This document shows, in pieces, positions 16,421-25,661 of a DNA stretch of 49,909 bases. The notes under the pieces were generated by a model. It did not search any database. It was given only the letters and a program-made list of their open reading frames with translations, and was not told the DNA's origin. Source of the stretch: CBDUQI01 sp965369325 (lineage in GTDB: Bacteria > Pseudomonadota > Gammaproteobacteria > Steroidobacterales > JBCBZW01); the NCBI GenBank assembly GCA_965369325.1, contig CBDUQI010000012.1:1-49909 (forward strand), written 5' to 3'. Each line of letters opens with the position of its first letter. Position 1 is the stretch's first letter. A program made the position numbers and the translations under genes.

Positions 16421-18657
16421 ACAAAGTTGATGTTTTGGTTAAACGGCATCTCACGCAGACGCTTGCCGGTGGCGGCGAAGATGGCGTTCGCCAGCGCCGG
16501 CGCCGCCGGGGGTACCGGCGGCTCGCCGATGCCGCGTACGATTGGTGAGTTCTCCAGGCCACGCACTTCGATCTGCGGGCACTGGTACATGCGCATGCCT
16601 TCATGCACGTGGTAATTATTCTGCTGGGCTTTGCCATCGGCGTACGTGATCTGACTGTTCATGGCATGACCCAGGCCCCACACAACGCCTCCTTTCACCA
16701 GGTTGTCAAAGTTAACCGGGTCGATGACTTTGCCGACATCCGCCACTACGAATACTTTGTCGATCTTGATCCCGCGTGGGGTGTTGGTGACTTCGATTAC
16801 CTGTGCCGTCATGACGCCGAACGACTCGACGAACGCGATACCGCGGCCACGGTTCGGGGCCATCGTGCTGCCCCAGTCGGACATCTCGCCAACCGTCTCC
16901 AGCACCTTGCGCGCACGCGGATGATTGCTCAGGCGCAGCCGTTCGGCGAGCGGATCAGCGCCCGCGGCATGGATAAGTTCATCCAGGAAGCAATCAGCAA
17001 AAAAACCCGCACTTGAGGCGCCCACCGAGCGCCATGACGAGGTTGGCGCCAGTTCTGGTACCTTGTAAGCGGTGACCCGAAAGTTGGGGATACTGTACGG
17101 CAGGTTCCAGGCGCCGGCGGGAATTTGTACGTCGGGTCCAAACGGCGGAATCCCCAGTCGGCCCGATTGCGACGCGGATGCGGAGACGGTCGCAATGTCC
17201 AGATCCAGGGTTTGTACCTGGCCGTTGGCGACGGTGCCTCGGGCGCGCGCCATGCCGATCTGGCGCGGGAAGTCGTGCGCAAAATCTTCTTCCCGGGAAA
17301 ACGTCAGTTTGATGGGCGTACCACGCATCTGATTAGCAACCTCCGCCGCCAGCGTGATGTTCTCAAATTCCAGTCGATGCCCAAAACTGCCACCGACATA
17401 CTGGTTGTGCAGATACACCTGGTCGACATCGTGGCCGGTGATGTCTGCGATCTTCTGCTCCGCGAACCGCGGGATCTGGCTGCCGACCGAGATGTCCACG
17501 CGTTCGTCGGTGACTTGAATGAGCGCGTTTAGCGGCTCGAGGGGCTGATGCGCGACATACGGGGTTCTGTATTCGGCCTTGATAACACCGTCGCCAGCCA
17601 GCGCGGCATCGGCATCGCCATCGTGACGCCATTGTTTGTCCAGGTGCTCGTCGGTGAAAGCGCTCTCGACTGCCCGCCAGTGCTCGGCCTGCTCGGCGGG
17701 ATACGGCGCCGGGCCCCAGTCGCACGGTATCGCATCGGCCGCCTTGAACGCGTACCAAGTGTTCTCAGCGACGACGGCGACACCGTTGGTGACGGGCAGT
17801 ATCTTGCGCACGCCGCGCATCTGTTCAGCGGCACTGGGATCGTAGCCGTTGAGCGCACCCCCTTGGCGTGGGTTGACCTTAACGGTGGCGTGAAGCAGGC
17901 GTTCGGCGGTCTGGTCGATCCCGTACTTCAGGGCGCCGGTCGATTTGTCCTGGATGTCCAGCCGCTGCATGCGTTTGCCCAGCAGGCGCCAGGCACTGGT
18001 GTCGCGCAGCGGTACGTCAGTCACAGGTGTGAGCGTCGCGGCCACTGCCGCCAATTCCGTGTAGCGCAGATGTGTGCCATCCGGCAGCTGTACCGCCCCG
18101 TTCGCGGTTCGCAGGTCGCCAACAGGCACACCCGTCTGCTGGGCCGCGGCGAGTTTAAGCGTCTCGCGTGCCGTCGCGCCTGCCGCCCGAAGTTTTACAT
18201 AGCAATCGGTCACCGAACTGGAGCCACCCGTCGCCTGCAGGCCGATCAGCTTTCCGACCGCCCCCATCAAACCGCGCATGGCGTTGGCCTGAAAGCTCTG
18301 GTCGGTGGAGAGGAAAGGCACCGTTTCGCCCGACAGTGCGGTGTTGTGATAGGCGGCTGCCGGCGGGCCAAAGTCGATGTCGAACTGGCCGAACTCAATA
18401 TCCAGTTCCTCCGCGATCAATGCTGCCTGCATCGAAGCCACGCCCTGACCCATGTCCATGTGCGGCACGATCAGCGTGACTTTGCGGCTGTCGAGCATCA
18501 CCCAGGGGTTAAACGCGGCAGCGTCCTCGCCAAGGCCCTCCAGCAGGGGGTTGTCGTGTGGTTTGCGAACCATGTAGGTGCCAAAAGCGACCCCGCCCGC
18601 GATGCTGGCTGAAGCCACCAGGAAGGCGCGCCGTGTGATGGTTCGTAGCCGGCCCAT
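16417..18657 (-). CDS. Molybdenum hydroxylase large subunit (IorB/xanthine dehydrogenase type), Tat-exported
   Basis: A 746-aa molybdopterin-cytosine-dinucleotide-binding subunit of the xanthine oxidase superfamily, hydroxylating an aldehyde or N-heterocycle. The N-terminus has a twin-arginine signal, TRRAFLVASASIAGG. MDMGQGVASMQAAL, HQPLEPLNALIQV, YVGGSFGHRLEFE and the C-terminal GIGEPPVPPAAPALANAIF (containing the Glu that acts as base in this family) are all present. Downstream is a diheme cytochrome and upstream is the [2Fe-2S] subunit, 1 nt away; no FAD subunit is encoded. This is the two-subunit, cytochrome-linked layout of isoquinoline 1-oxidoreductase and related periplasmic aldehyde oxidoreductases. 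The actual substrate cannot be told from sequence. Confidence 0.87.
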   Translation of the reverse strand: MGRLRTITRRAFLVASASIAGGVAFGTYMVRKPHDNPLLEGLGEDAAAFNPWVMLDSRKVTLIVPHMDMGQGVASMQAALIAEELDIEFGQFDIDFGPPAAAYHNTALSGETVPFLSTDQSFQANAMRGLMGAVGKLIGLQATGGSSSVTDCYVKLRAAGATARETLKLAAAQQTGVPVGDLRTANGAVQLPDGTHLRYTELAAVAATLTPVTDVPLRDTSAWRLLGKRMQRLDIQDKSTGALKYGIDQTAERLLHATVKVNPRQGGALNGYDPSAAEQMRGVRKILPVTNGVAVVAENTWYAFKAADAIPCDWGPAPYPAEQAEHWRAVESAFTDEHLDKQWRHDGDADAALAGDGVIKAEYRTPYVAHQPLEPLNALIQVTDERVDISVGSQIPRFAEQKIADITGHDVDQVYLHNQYVGGSFGHRLEFENITLAAEVANQMRGTPIKLTFSREEDFAHDFPRQIGMARARGTVANGQVQTLDLDIATVSASASQSGRLGIPPFGPDVQIPAGAWNLPYSIPNFRVTAYKVPELAPTSSWRSVGASSAGFFADCFLDELIHAAGADPLAERLRLSNHPRARKVLETVGEMSDWGSTMAPNRGRGIAFVESFGVMTAQVIEVTNTPRGIKIDKVFVVADVGKVIDPVNFDNLVKGGVVWGLGHAMNSQITYADGKAQQNNYHVHEGMRMYQCPQIEVRGLENSPIVRGIGEPPVPPAAPALANAIFAATGKRLREMPFNQNINFV

Positions 18658-18658
18658 T

Positions 18659-19117
18659 TTAAGCGCCCCGCATTTTGTTAGCGGCGGACTTCACGGCCTC
18701 TCTGATCCGCGGGTAGGTGCCGCAGCGACAGAGGTTGCCGGACATCGCCCGATCAATATCCTCATCCGTTGGATTCGGTTTGGTCTTTAGCATGGAGGCT
18801 GCCTGCATGATCTGCCCCGACTGGCAGTAGCCACACTGAACCACTTGGTGTTCAATCCAGGCCTCCTGCACCGCGTGCAGGGTGTCGGCGTCCGCCAGAT
18901 CCTCGATTGTGGTGACTTCGCCCTGGAGATCGCCCACCGCCACCTGACACGAGCGCACGGCCAAGCCGTTGATGTGCACCGTGCAGGCGCCGCACTGCGC
19001 GATCCCGCAGCCGTATTTGGTACCGGTCAGGTTCAGCTCATCACGCAACACCCATAACAAGGGCATGTCAGGCGAGACATCAACGTCATGGGCCTCACCA
19101 TTTACTCGAATACGCAT
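18659..19117 (-). CDS. [2Fe-2S] subunit of molybdenum hydroxylase (IorA type)
   Basis: A 152-aa iron-sulfur subunit. The plant-ferredoxin-like cluster is YGCGIAQCGACTVH...RSC (residues about 38-60) and the second cluster, in the helical domain, is QCGYCQSG...GNLCRCGTY (about 97-136). Both are complete. It has no export signal of its own, so it probably travels through Tat bound to the large subunit, whose gene starts 1 nt after its stop. It passes electrons from the Mo centre to the diheme cytochrome. Upstream is an alpha/beta hydrolase 24 nt away. Confidence 0.9.
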   Translation of the reverse strand: MRIRVNGEAHDVDVSPDMPLLWVLRDELNLTGTKYGCGIAQCGACTVHINGLAVRSCQVAVGDLQGEVTTIEDLADADTLHAVQEAWIEHQVVQCGYCQSGQIMQAASMLKTKPNPTDEDIDRAMSGNLCRCGTYPRIREAVKSAANKMRGA

Positions 19118-19141
19118 CCGCTTCTCTCTCCGAATTAGTCG

Positions 19142-19936
19142 CTAACGCAGCAGCGCGTGTTGTAACGCACGATGGGTTTCCTCGGGTTTTTCCGACATGC
19201 ACATGTGGCCGCATTCGCCAATCTGCACCACTTCGCAGTCCGCTAGATTCGACGCCAATTTGTTCGCTGAACGCAACGGCGTCATCATATCTTCCTCGCC
19301 CTGAATAATGGTGACCGGGCATCGCACCGCCTCCAGCGTGGACTGCGCAGGACGGTACTTATCGCACGCATTCAGCCCGGCGTACATGATGCCCTTGCTC
19401 GCGCGTTCCACCAGTCGCACGCTGCTGTTCAGCACGTTCACGCCCGCAATCGGATTGCACCCCAGTTGCGCGGCGTAACCGACGCCATACAGGCAGAACA
19501 TGTCGATAGCGCTTTGCGCATTGGATTTTGCAGCCTCCAGGAACGGGGGCGCAACACCCATCGGTAAGGCCACGCTAACCAGTGCCACGCGCTGCACACG
19601 ATCGCCAAGCGTGCCGGCCATCTGTAGGCCGATCAGCGAGCCCATGCTGTGTCCAACAACGCTCGCCTGTTCGATGCTCAGGGCATCCATGATGCGTGCG
19701 ACCCAGCTTGCCATGCCTTCCACATCGGCGATAGGCATGCCTTGGGAGTGGCCGTTACCCGGCAAATCCAGCGCAAACACATTGTAGCCACGACGCGCGT
19801 AGTAGCGCGCAAACAGTGTCCACACCGTGTTATCTAGCGCGGCGCCATGAATGAACACGATGTTGGGTTGCGCCGCGTCGTACTCGCGCCCGCCGGTGCT
19901 GCAAAAGGTTTGCTCGCCGTCAATTTCGATAAACAT
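19142..19936 (-). CDS. Alpha/beta hydrolase
   Basis: A 264-aa alpha/beta-hydrolase fold protein. HGAALDNTVW (30-39) forms the oxyanion hole region, VVGHSMGSLIG has the nucleophile Ser97, QGEEDMMTP the acid and GECGHMCM the His. No signal peptide. I start at ATG 19936 (MFIEIDGEQTF); the longer frame to 19987 would overlap metY. It sits between metY (13-nt gap) and the molybdenum hydroxylase genes (24-nt gap), so it is probably co-transcribed with them. It could open an ester or lactone before or after the hydroxylation. Specific substrate unknown. Confidence 0.83.
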   Translation of the reverse strand: MFIEIDGEQTFCSTGGREYDAAQPNIVFIHGAALDNTVWTLFARYYARRGYNVFALDLPGNGHSQGMPIADVEGMASWVARIMDALSIEQASVVGHSMGSLIGLQMAGTLGDRVQRVALVSVALPMGVAPPFLEAAKSNAQSAIDMFCLYGVGYAAQLGCNPIAGVNVLNSSVRLVERASKGIMYAGLNACDKYRPAQSTLEAVRCPVTIIQGEEDMMTPLRSANKLASNLADCEVVQIGECGHMCMSEKPEETHRALQHALLR

Positions 19937-19949
19937 GTTGCGGGCCCGC

Positions 19950-21242
19950 CTATTTCTGCGACCGATGCAGGGCGCGGCCCAGATCATCGATTAGATCGTC
20001 GGCCTCTTCGATGCCGATTGACAAACGCACCAGGCCTTCCGAAATGCCGGCTTGCCTCAGTGCTTCGGCGTCCATGCGGCTGTGTGTGGTGGAGGCCGGA
20101 TGAATCACCAGTGATTTGGCATCGCCCACGTTGGCCAGATGCGAAAACAGGCGCAGCGCGTCGATAAATTTGACCCCGGCCGCGCGGCCGCCTTTGAGCT
20201 CAAAGGTAAACACCGCGGTGCTGCCACGAGGCAGCAGGGCTTTGGCCAGTTCGTGGTCCGGGTGCTCCGGTAGATCGGGATGGGTGACCGTCTGCACGGC
20301 CTTGTGGCCATTTAGAAATTCAACGATGGCCTGGGTGTTGGTGATGTGCTTTTGCATCCGCACCGACAACGTCTCGATGCCTTGCATCAGCTGAAACGCG
20401 TTCATCGGGCTCATGCAGGCGCCAAAGTCACGCAATGCCTCTTTGCGCGCTCGCATCAGGAACGCGCTGGGGCCAAACTCCTCGGCGAAGTCCATCCCGT
20501 GGAAGCCCGAATAGGGTTTGCTCAGGACATCAAACTTCTCCGAGGCCTCCCAGTCGAAACGTCCGGAGTCAATGACAGTGCCGCCCAGTGCAACCCCGTG
20601 CCCGCCCATAAACTTAGTCAGCGAGTGCATCACCAGGTCCGCGCCGTATTTGAACGGCTGAATCAAATAGGGCGTGCTCAGCGTGGCATCCAGCATCAGC
20701 GGCAGCCCGTGTGCATGGGCAACGTCGGCGATTTTCTCGATATCCAGGACCTCAACCAACGGGTTGGATACCGTTTCTGCAAACACCAGCCGGGTGTTGT
20801 CCTGGATCGCGGCAGCGAAGGCAGCCGGGTCGCGCGGATCCACAAACGTGGTCTCGATGCCGAAACGTGGCAGGGTGTAGGCCAACAAGTTATGCGTGCC
20901 CCCGTACAAGGAACGGGAGGCAACCAGATGCGAGCCGGCACCCATCAGGGTCACGATGGCCATGTGGATCGCGGCCATGCCGCTGGCGGTAGCGACCGCG
21001 CCGACACCGCCTTCCAGTGCGGCTACCCGCTCTTCCAGCATGCCCACTGTGGGGTTGGAGATACGTGAATACACGTGTCCGGAGCGGGCAACATCAAACA
21101 ACGATGCCGCATGATCGGCGTCACGAAAGACGAACGAGGTGCTTTGGTAGATAGGGGCTGCACGCGCGCCGGTCGTTGGGTCGGGCTGCTGGCCTGCATG
21201 CAAACCTAAGGTGTCAAAGCCAATGTATTTGGGCCCTGCCAT
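19950..21242 (-). CDS. metY: O-acetylhomoserine sulfhydrylase-type PLP enzyme
   Basis: A 430-aa cystathionine gamma-synthase-superfamily enzyme that makes homocysteine from O-acetylhomoserine and sulfide. GLHAGQQPDPTTGARA is the typical start; YSRISNPTV (58-66), SGMAAIHM (88-95), SLYGGTHNLL (111-120), Asp185 and the PLP Lys210 in HSLTKFMGGHG are visible. The GGT at the position where methionine gamma-lyases have GCT supports sulfhydrylase. The start is ATG 21242 with GGAGGA 6 nt upstream, an excellent RBS; the frame stays open to 21695 but that part is low-quality sequence. It leads an operon with a hydrolase and the molybdenum hydroxylase, an unusual neighbourhood. A related gamma-elimination role remains possible. 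Confidence 0.87.
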   Translation of the reverse strand: MAGPKYIGFDTLGLHAGQQPDPTTGARAAPIYQSTSFVFRDADHAASLFDVARSGHVYSRISNPTVGMLEERVAALEGGVGAVATASGMAAIHMAIVTLMGAGSHLVASRSLYGGTHNLLAYTLPRFGIETTFVDPRDPAAFAAAIQDNTRLVFAETVSNPLVEVLDIEKIADVAHAHGLPLMLDATLSTPYLIQPFKYGADLVMHSLTKFMGGHGVALGGTVIDSGRFDWEASEKFDVLSKPYSGFHGMDFAEEFGPSAFLMRARKEALRDFGACMSPMNAFQLMQGIETLSVRMQKHITNTQAIVEFLNGHKAVQTVTHPDLPEHPDHELAKALLPRGSTAVFTFELKGGRAAGVKFIDALRLFSHLANVGDAKSLVIHPASTTHSRMDAEALRQAGISEGLVRLSIGIEEADDLIDDLGRALHRSQK

Positions 21243-21676
21243 GGAGTCCTCCGAAAAAATTGCCGCCGTCGATGCGGCCGGGCGGGTTCGCCACCGCCCG
21301 GCAGGACGGGTGACGCACCCCATCCGGGGCATGATAGCGAAACTGGCGAAGAAGTTTCGCGCGCCAGAATTGGCTGACGATCGGGGCTTGAGTGACGTCG
21401 CGTTGGTGGCGGGTGGCCGGCAGGGTATCAGCGACTGCCTGTTTTGCGGCGCGTTGTGGCCAACAGGCCAGGAAATGTCGCGCAAAATGCTTGTCCTGCG
21501 CACCTGGAGCCCATCACAAGCCCAAGCGAACCGGGTAAAATACGATGGCTTCAGGGCGCGGCGCGGGCCGTAAGGCAGCCTCGCTTGCGGACAGTGCAAA
21601 GGCACCGTCGCGCCCGGACGCGATAATCTGCCGCGGGTTCGCCGCCTTCCATACTTTAACGTCAGGATAATTCGTG
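21243..21676. other. 434-nt divergent intergenic region (metY leader and acyl-CoA dehydrogenase upstream)
   Basis: No credible gene is present: the metY frame is open throughout on the minus strand, but its translation is Arg/Pro/Ser-rich and unlike a protein. A perfect 7-bp stem, GCCTGTT at 21437-21443 with AACAGGC at 21462-21468, encloses an 18-nt GC-rich loop. I looked for the conserved cores of SAM-II and SAH riboswitches and did not find a match I could defend. The region must hold promoters for both directions, but no clear -35/-10 pair stands out. Confidence 0.5.
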
Positions 21677-23452
21677 ATGAGTGACTACCACGCACCGCTG
21701 GAAGATTTCAGGTTCCTCCTCAACCATGTGGTGGGGTTGGACAAAGTCACGGCGCTTGCGCCCTTTAGCGAGACGACAGCCGATGTGGTCGATGCCATCC
21801 TGGAGGAGTCCGACCGGTTCAACCGCGAGGTCCTGCAGCCTTTGCGCCCGGACTGGAACGGAGCAGCCAGTCGCCTGGGCGAGGATGGCAACGTGCATGC
21901 CCCCGCCGGATATCTCGAGGCTTACGCACAATTTGTGGAAAACGGCTGGCAGAGTCTGGCGATGCCCGGTGAGTTTGACGGTCAGGGCCTGCCATATACG
22001 TTGAGCATGCCGTTTAACGAAATGGTCAACGCCACCAATATGGCCTTCGGTCTGTGCCCGCTGCTGACCTGCGGTGCGTTCGACGCGATTGAGATTCACG
22101 GCACGGCGGACATCAAGTCGCGCTATTTGCCGAAGATGGTCGATGGCGCTTGGACCGGCACCATGAACCTGACCGAGCCTCAGGCGGGTTCCGATCTGGC
22201 AGCCGTTAAAGCGACCGCCACGCCCGACGGTGATCACTACCTTGTTCGCGGACAAAAAATCTACATCACCTGGGGCGACCATGAGATGGCTGAGAATGTG
22301 ATTCATCTGGTGCTTGCGCGGTTGCCGGATGCGCCGCAGGGCATCAAGGGCATTTCATTATTCCTGGTGCCGAAATATCTGCCGGACGAGGACGGCGCAC
22401 CTGGGACGCGCAACGACGTGAAGGCGGTGTCGCTGGAAGAGAAGCTGGGCATCCACGCAAGCCCCACGTGCGTGATGAGTTTTGGCGAGAATGGCGGCGC
22501 TGTTGGCTATTTGATTGGTCAGGCACACAACGGCATGGCTTGCATGTTCACGATGATGAATCATGCGCGCCTGGAAGTAGGTTTGCAGGGTGTCGGGGTG
22601 TCCGAAGGGGCCTACCAGCACGCGCGCAGCTACGCCGCCGAGCGAGTGCAGGGCCGTCTGCCAGGGGTGCCGGAGCGGGTCAGCATTGATCGTCACGCGG
22701 ACGTGCAGAGGATGTTGCTGCAGATGCGCAGCATGACCGAGGCCATGCGCGGCGTGGCGTTAATGGGTGGCGTTGCGCTGGATTTGTCCCGCCACGCGGA
22801 TGAGCCCGTGCGCGAACGCTATGGAGCGCGGTTTGGCATTTTAACTCCGGTGGTGAAGGCTTGGTGTACCGAGTGGGTCAACGAGGTCGCCTCACTGGGC
22901 ATTCAGGTGCACGGCGGCATGGGTTTTGTGGAAGAAACCGGCGCCGCGCAATTTTATCGGGATGCGCGTATCTGCGCGATCTACGAGGGGACCAATGGTA
23001 TTCAGGCGAACGATCTGATCGGCCGAAAACTCATTCGCGACGAAGGGCGCGCGTTTGCGGATCTTCAGCGGGAGATACAGGCGTGTGTAGAGGCGTTGGC
23101 GACACATGCGCACCCCACCGTTAATGCGATGTCAGGCCCGCTAGACGATGCATTGCAGGAATTGCAGGCAAGTGTGCGTTACATCTTGGATGAGGCGCGT
23201 GAGGACTTTGCCGTCACCGCCTATGTCTCGTTTAATTTTCTGATGCAGATGGGCACCGTGTGCGGGGCCTGGGTGTTGGCCCAGTCCGCGATGAAAGCGG
23301 TCGATGTGGACGTGTCTGACCGTTACCGGCAACGCAAACTGGTTTCGGCACGGTTTTATCTCACCCAGGTGCTGCCGCGCGCCGGGGCTTACCACCGCAG
23401 TGTGGTGGCGGATGCCACGCTTGCCCTGAGCCTGGAGCCCGCGCTGCTCTGA
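21677..23452 (+). CDS. Acyl-CoA dehydrogenase
   Basis: A 591-aa FAD enzyme for the first step of fatty-acyl-CoA beta-oxidation, of the longer (about 600-aa) bacterial class with a C-terminal extension. TMNLTEPQAGSDLAAV is the FAD and substrate signature, QVHGGMGFVEETG lies in the C-domain, and IYEGTNGIQANDL holds the catalytic Glu. AGGA lies 9 nt before ATG 21677; a GTG at 21674 is also possible. The FadB/FadJ-type gene follows after 51 nt, so the two likely form one operon for acyl chain degradation. Chain-length preference cannot be told. Confidence 0.9.
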   Translation: MSDYHAPLEDFRFLLNHVVGLDKVTALAPFSETTADVVDAILEESDRFNREVLQPLRPDWNGAASRLGEDGNVHAPAGYLEAYAQFVENGWQSLAMPGEFDGQGLPYTLSMPFNEMVNATNMAFGLCPLLTCGAFDAIEIHGTADIKSRYLPKMVDGAWTGTMNLTEPQAGSDLAAVKATATPDGDHYLVRGQKIYITWGDHEMAENVIHLVLARLPDAPQGIKGISLFLVPKYLPDEDGAPGTRNDVKAVSLEEKLGIHASPTCVMSFGENGGAVGYLIGQAHNGMACMFTMMNHARLEVGLQGVGVSEGAYQHARSYAAERVQGRLPGVPERVSIDRHADVQRMLLQMRSMTEAMRGVALMGGVALDLSRHADEPVRERYGARFGILTPVVKAWCTEWVNEVASLGIQVHGGMGFVEETGAAQFYRDARICAIYEGTNGIQANDLIGRKLIRDEGRAFADLQREIQACVEALATHAHPTVNAMSGPLDDALQELQASVRYILDEAREDFAVTAYVSFNFLMQMGTVCGAWVLAQSAMKAVDVDVSDRYRQRKLVSARFYLTQVLPRAGAYHRSVVADATLALSLEPALL

Positions 23453-23503
23453 GCAAACCGTTCATGCGCGTCGTTGTTGCCATTGAGGCAAAGGAGTAAA
23501 GCA

Positions 23504-25651
23504 TTGGGTAGCACACTGCACGCGGGTAACTCGATTACCGTCACGCGCGAGGACGACATCGCGCTGTTTGTCTTCGACCGCAAAGATGCGTCGGTGAACA
23601 AATTTGATGTGGCAACCATAAAGGAACTGCAGGCAGCCACACGTGCGGTGGCAGGCGCGGATGTAAAGGGTGTGCTGGTGAGCAGCGCCAAGGGCGTGTT
23701 TATCGTGGGCGCCGACATCATGGAATTCTCCGCGTTGTTCGGTCAGAGCGAAGCGCAGGTGCTGGCGTGGTTGGCCAATTGCAATGCCGGGTTCTCCGGG
23801 TTTGAAGATATCAACGTGCCAAGTGTGGTGGCGATTAATGGCTTCGCCTTAGGCGGCGGTCTTGAGATGTGCCTGGCCTGCGATGTGCGCGTGATGTCTA
23901 GTGTCGCAAAAATCGGCTTGCCCGAGACCAACCTTGGGTTGATTCCGGGGTTTGGCGGCACCGTGCGTTTAGCCCGCCTGGCGGGCGCGCGGGCGGCGGT
24001 GCAGTGGGTAGCGGGCGCTCGCCCCGTGGCCGCCGCCGATGCGTTGGCGCAAGGCGTTGTTGATGCGGTGGCCGAGCCTGACGCGCTGCTAGAGACTGCC
24101 CGGCAACACCTGCAGGCGTGTATCGCTGGCGAGATCGACTATCGGGTGCGCCGCGCTATCAAGCTGGCGCCTATCGAGTCCGGGCAGAGCAGCGATGAGA
24201 TCTTCTCTGCCCTGCGCAGTGAGTTGGCGGATAAGACCGATCCGAATTACCCGGCGGCGATGACCGGACTGATGGCGATTGAGCAGGGCGCAGCGCTGGC
24301 GCGCGATGAGGCGGTGCGGATCGAGTCGGGGCACTTCAAAGACCTCACCCAAACCGATCAGTGTCGGGCGCTTTGTGGTCTATTTGTAGCGGATCAGGCG
24401 TTGACTAAGAAGAGTAAGGGGCTGGCCAAGTCCGCGCGTGCAGTCAGCCAAGCGGGCGTGTTGGGCGCGGGCATTATGGGCGGCGGAATCGCCTATCAAT
24501 CAGCGTTCTCCGGCACCCCGATCTTAATGAAGGACATTACTCAAGACGCGCTGGACCTGGGTCTGTCGCAGGCCGGCAAGCTGCTGGACAAGCGGGTAAA
24601 ACGGGGGCGGATGAGCGCGCAGAAAAAAGCCGAGGTGCTTGCGGCGATTACCCCTACGCTTGAGTACGATGGATTCTCCGACGCGCAACTGGTCATTGAA
24701 TCGGTGGTGGAGAACCCGGCCGTCAAGCGCAGCGTGCTGGCAGAAATTGAAGCCGTGCTTGGCGAGGCGGCGATTATCGCCTCCAATACCTCAACCATCT
24801 CCATTTCGCATCTGGCCGAAGTGCTTCAACGGCCGCAGCAGTTTTGCGGTGTGCACTTTTTTAATCCAGTGCACGCGATGCCGCTGGTGGAAGTGATTCG
24901 CGGCGAGCATTCCGGTGAGCAGGCGATCAATACGGCGGTGGCTTACGCATTGGCGCTTGGCAAAAAGCCCGTGGTGGTCAACGACTGCCCGGGGTTTTTG
25001 ATCAATCGCGTGTTGTTCCCCTACATGCAGGGGTTTTCGCAGCTGGTGCGCGAAGGCGTGCCGTTTTCCGCGATCGACCGGGCGCTTGAGGCCTGGGGCA
25101 TGCCGATGGGGCCCGCCTATCTGAACGATGTAGTGGGGATGGATACGATGGTCCACTGCATGGTGGTAATGGAACAGGGATTTCCCGCGCGCATGGGGCG
25201 GAATTTCATCGAGGCCTCGCAGGCCATGATGGATGCTGGCCGGCTGGGACAGAAATCCGGCGCCGGTTTTTACGACTACACTCGTGATGAGAATGGCCGC
25301 CCAACTCGCACAATAACCGCGGCGGCAGAGCAAGTGCTGGCGCCGCATATCGAGGCGGCCTGCGACATGAGCGACACCGATATCGTTCGACGTTGCCTGC
25401 TACCCATGGCCACCGAAATGGCCCTGTGCCTGGAGGAGGGCATTGTAGCGAGCGCTGCCGAGGCAGACTTGGCATTGGTGTACGGCCTGGGGTTCCCGCG
25501 TTTTCGCGGCGGCATTCTGCGTTGGATGGATGCGGCAGGATTGCCGGCGATTGCCGCAATGAGCAAACGCTATGCGGATCTCGGCGAGATTTATTCGATG
25601 ACACCCGGCATGCGTGCAATGCTGGCGCAGGGCGCCAGTTACTACGATTGA
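23504..25651 (+). CDS. Multifunctional enoyl-CoA hydratase/3-hydroxyacyl-CoA dehydrogenase (FadB/FadJ type)
   Basis: A 715-aa beta-oxidation protein. Residues 1-200 are an enoyl-CoA hydratase domain: oxyanion-hole INGFALGGGLE with Glu121 and GLPETNLGLIPG with Glu141. Residues about 315-610 are the NAD-dependent hydroxyacyl-CoA dehydrogenase, with GAGIMGGGIAY, the catalytic His in GVHFFNPVHAMPLVEV, and DCPGFLINRVLFPY. A second HAD C-domain follows to the end. I choose a TTG start at 23504: AAGGAG sits 7 nt upstream, and the alternative ATG-type start at 23474 has none. No thiolase gene follows, so the thiolytic partner must be elsewhere. The cytochrome lipoprotein gene starts 10 nt after the stop. 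Confidence 0.9.
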   Translation: MGSTLHAGNSITVTREDDIALFVFDRKDASVNKFDVATIKELQAATRAVAGADVKGVLVSSAKGVFIVGADIMEFSALFGQSEAQVLAWLANCNAGFSGFEDINVPSVVAINGFALGGGLEMCLACDVRVMSSVAKIGLPETNLGLIPGFGGTVRLARLAGARAAVQWVAGARPVAAADALAQGVVDAVAEPDALLETARQHLQACIAGEIDYRVRRAIKLAPIESGQSSDEIFSALRSELADKTDPNYPAAMTGLMAIEQGAALARDEAVRIESGHFKDLTQTDQCRALCGLFVADQALTKKSKGLAKSARAVSQAGVLGAGIMGGGIAYQSAFSGTPILMKDITQDALDLGLSQAGKLLDKRVKRGRMSAQKKAEVLAAITPTLEYDGFSDAQLVIESVVENPAVKRSVLAEIEAVLGEAAIIASNTSTISISHLAEVLQRPQQFCGVHFFNPVHAMPLVEVIRGEHSGEQAINTAVAYALALGKKPVVVNDCPGFLINRVLFPYMQGFSQLVREGVPFSAIDRALEAWGMPMGPAYLNDVVGMDTMVHCMVVMEQGFPARMGRNFIEASQAMMDAGRLGQKSGAGFYDYTRDENGRPTRTITAAAEQVLAPHIEAACDMSDTDIVRRCLLPMATEMALCLEEGIVASAAEADLALVYGLGFPRFRGGILRWMDAAGLPAIAAMSKRYADLGEIYSMTPGMRAMLAQGASYYD

Positions 25652-25661
25652 GGGTAACAAT

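Noticed and set aside
17548..18612. 354-codon open frame on the plus strand
   Set aside because: It lies opposite the molybdenum hydroxylase subunit; His/Arg/Val-rich translation with no family motifs, typical of antisense frames in GC-rich genes.
21437..21468. SAM or SAH riboswitch upstream of metY
   Set aside because: Only a single 7-bp stem is visible; none of the conserved core bases of these classes could be found.
21243..21695. N-terminal extension of the metY frame
   Set aside because: Arg/Pro-rich low-quality sequence, and an ideal GGAGGA sits before ATG 21242.
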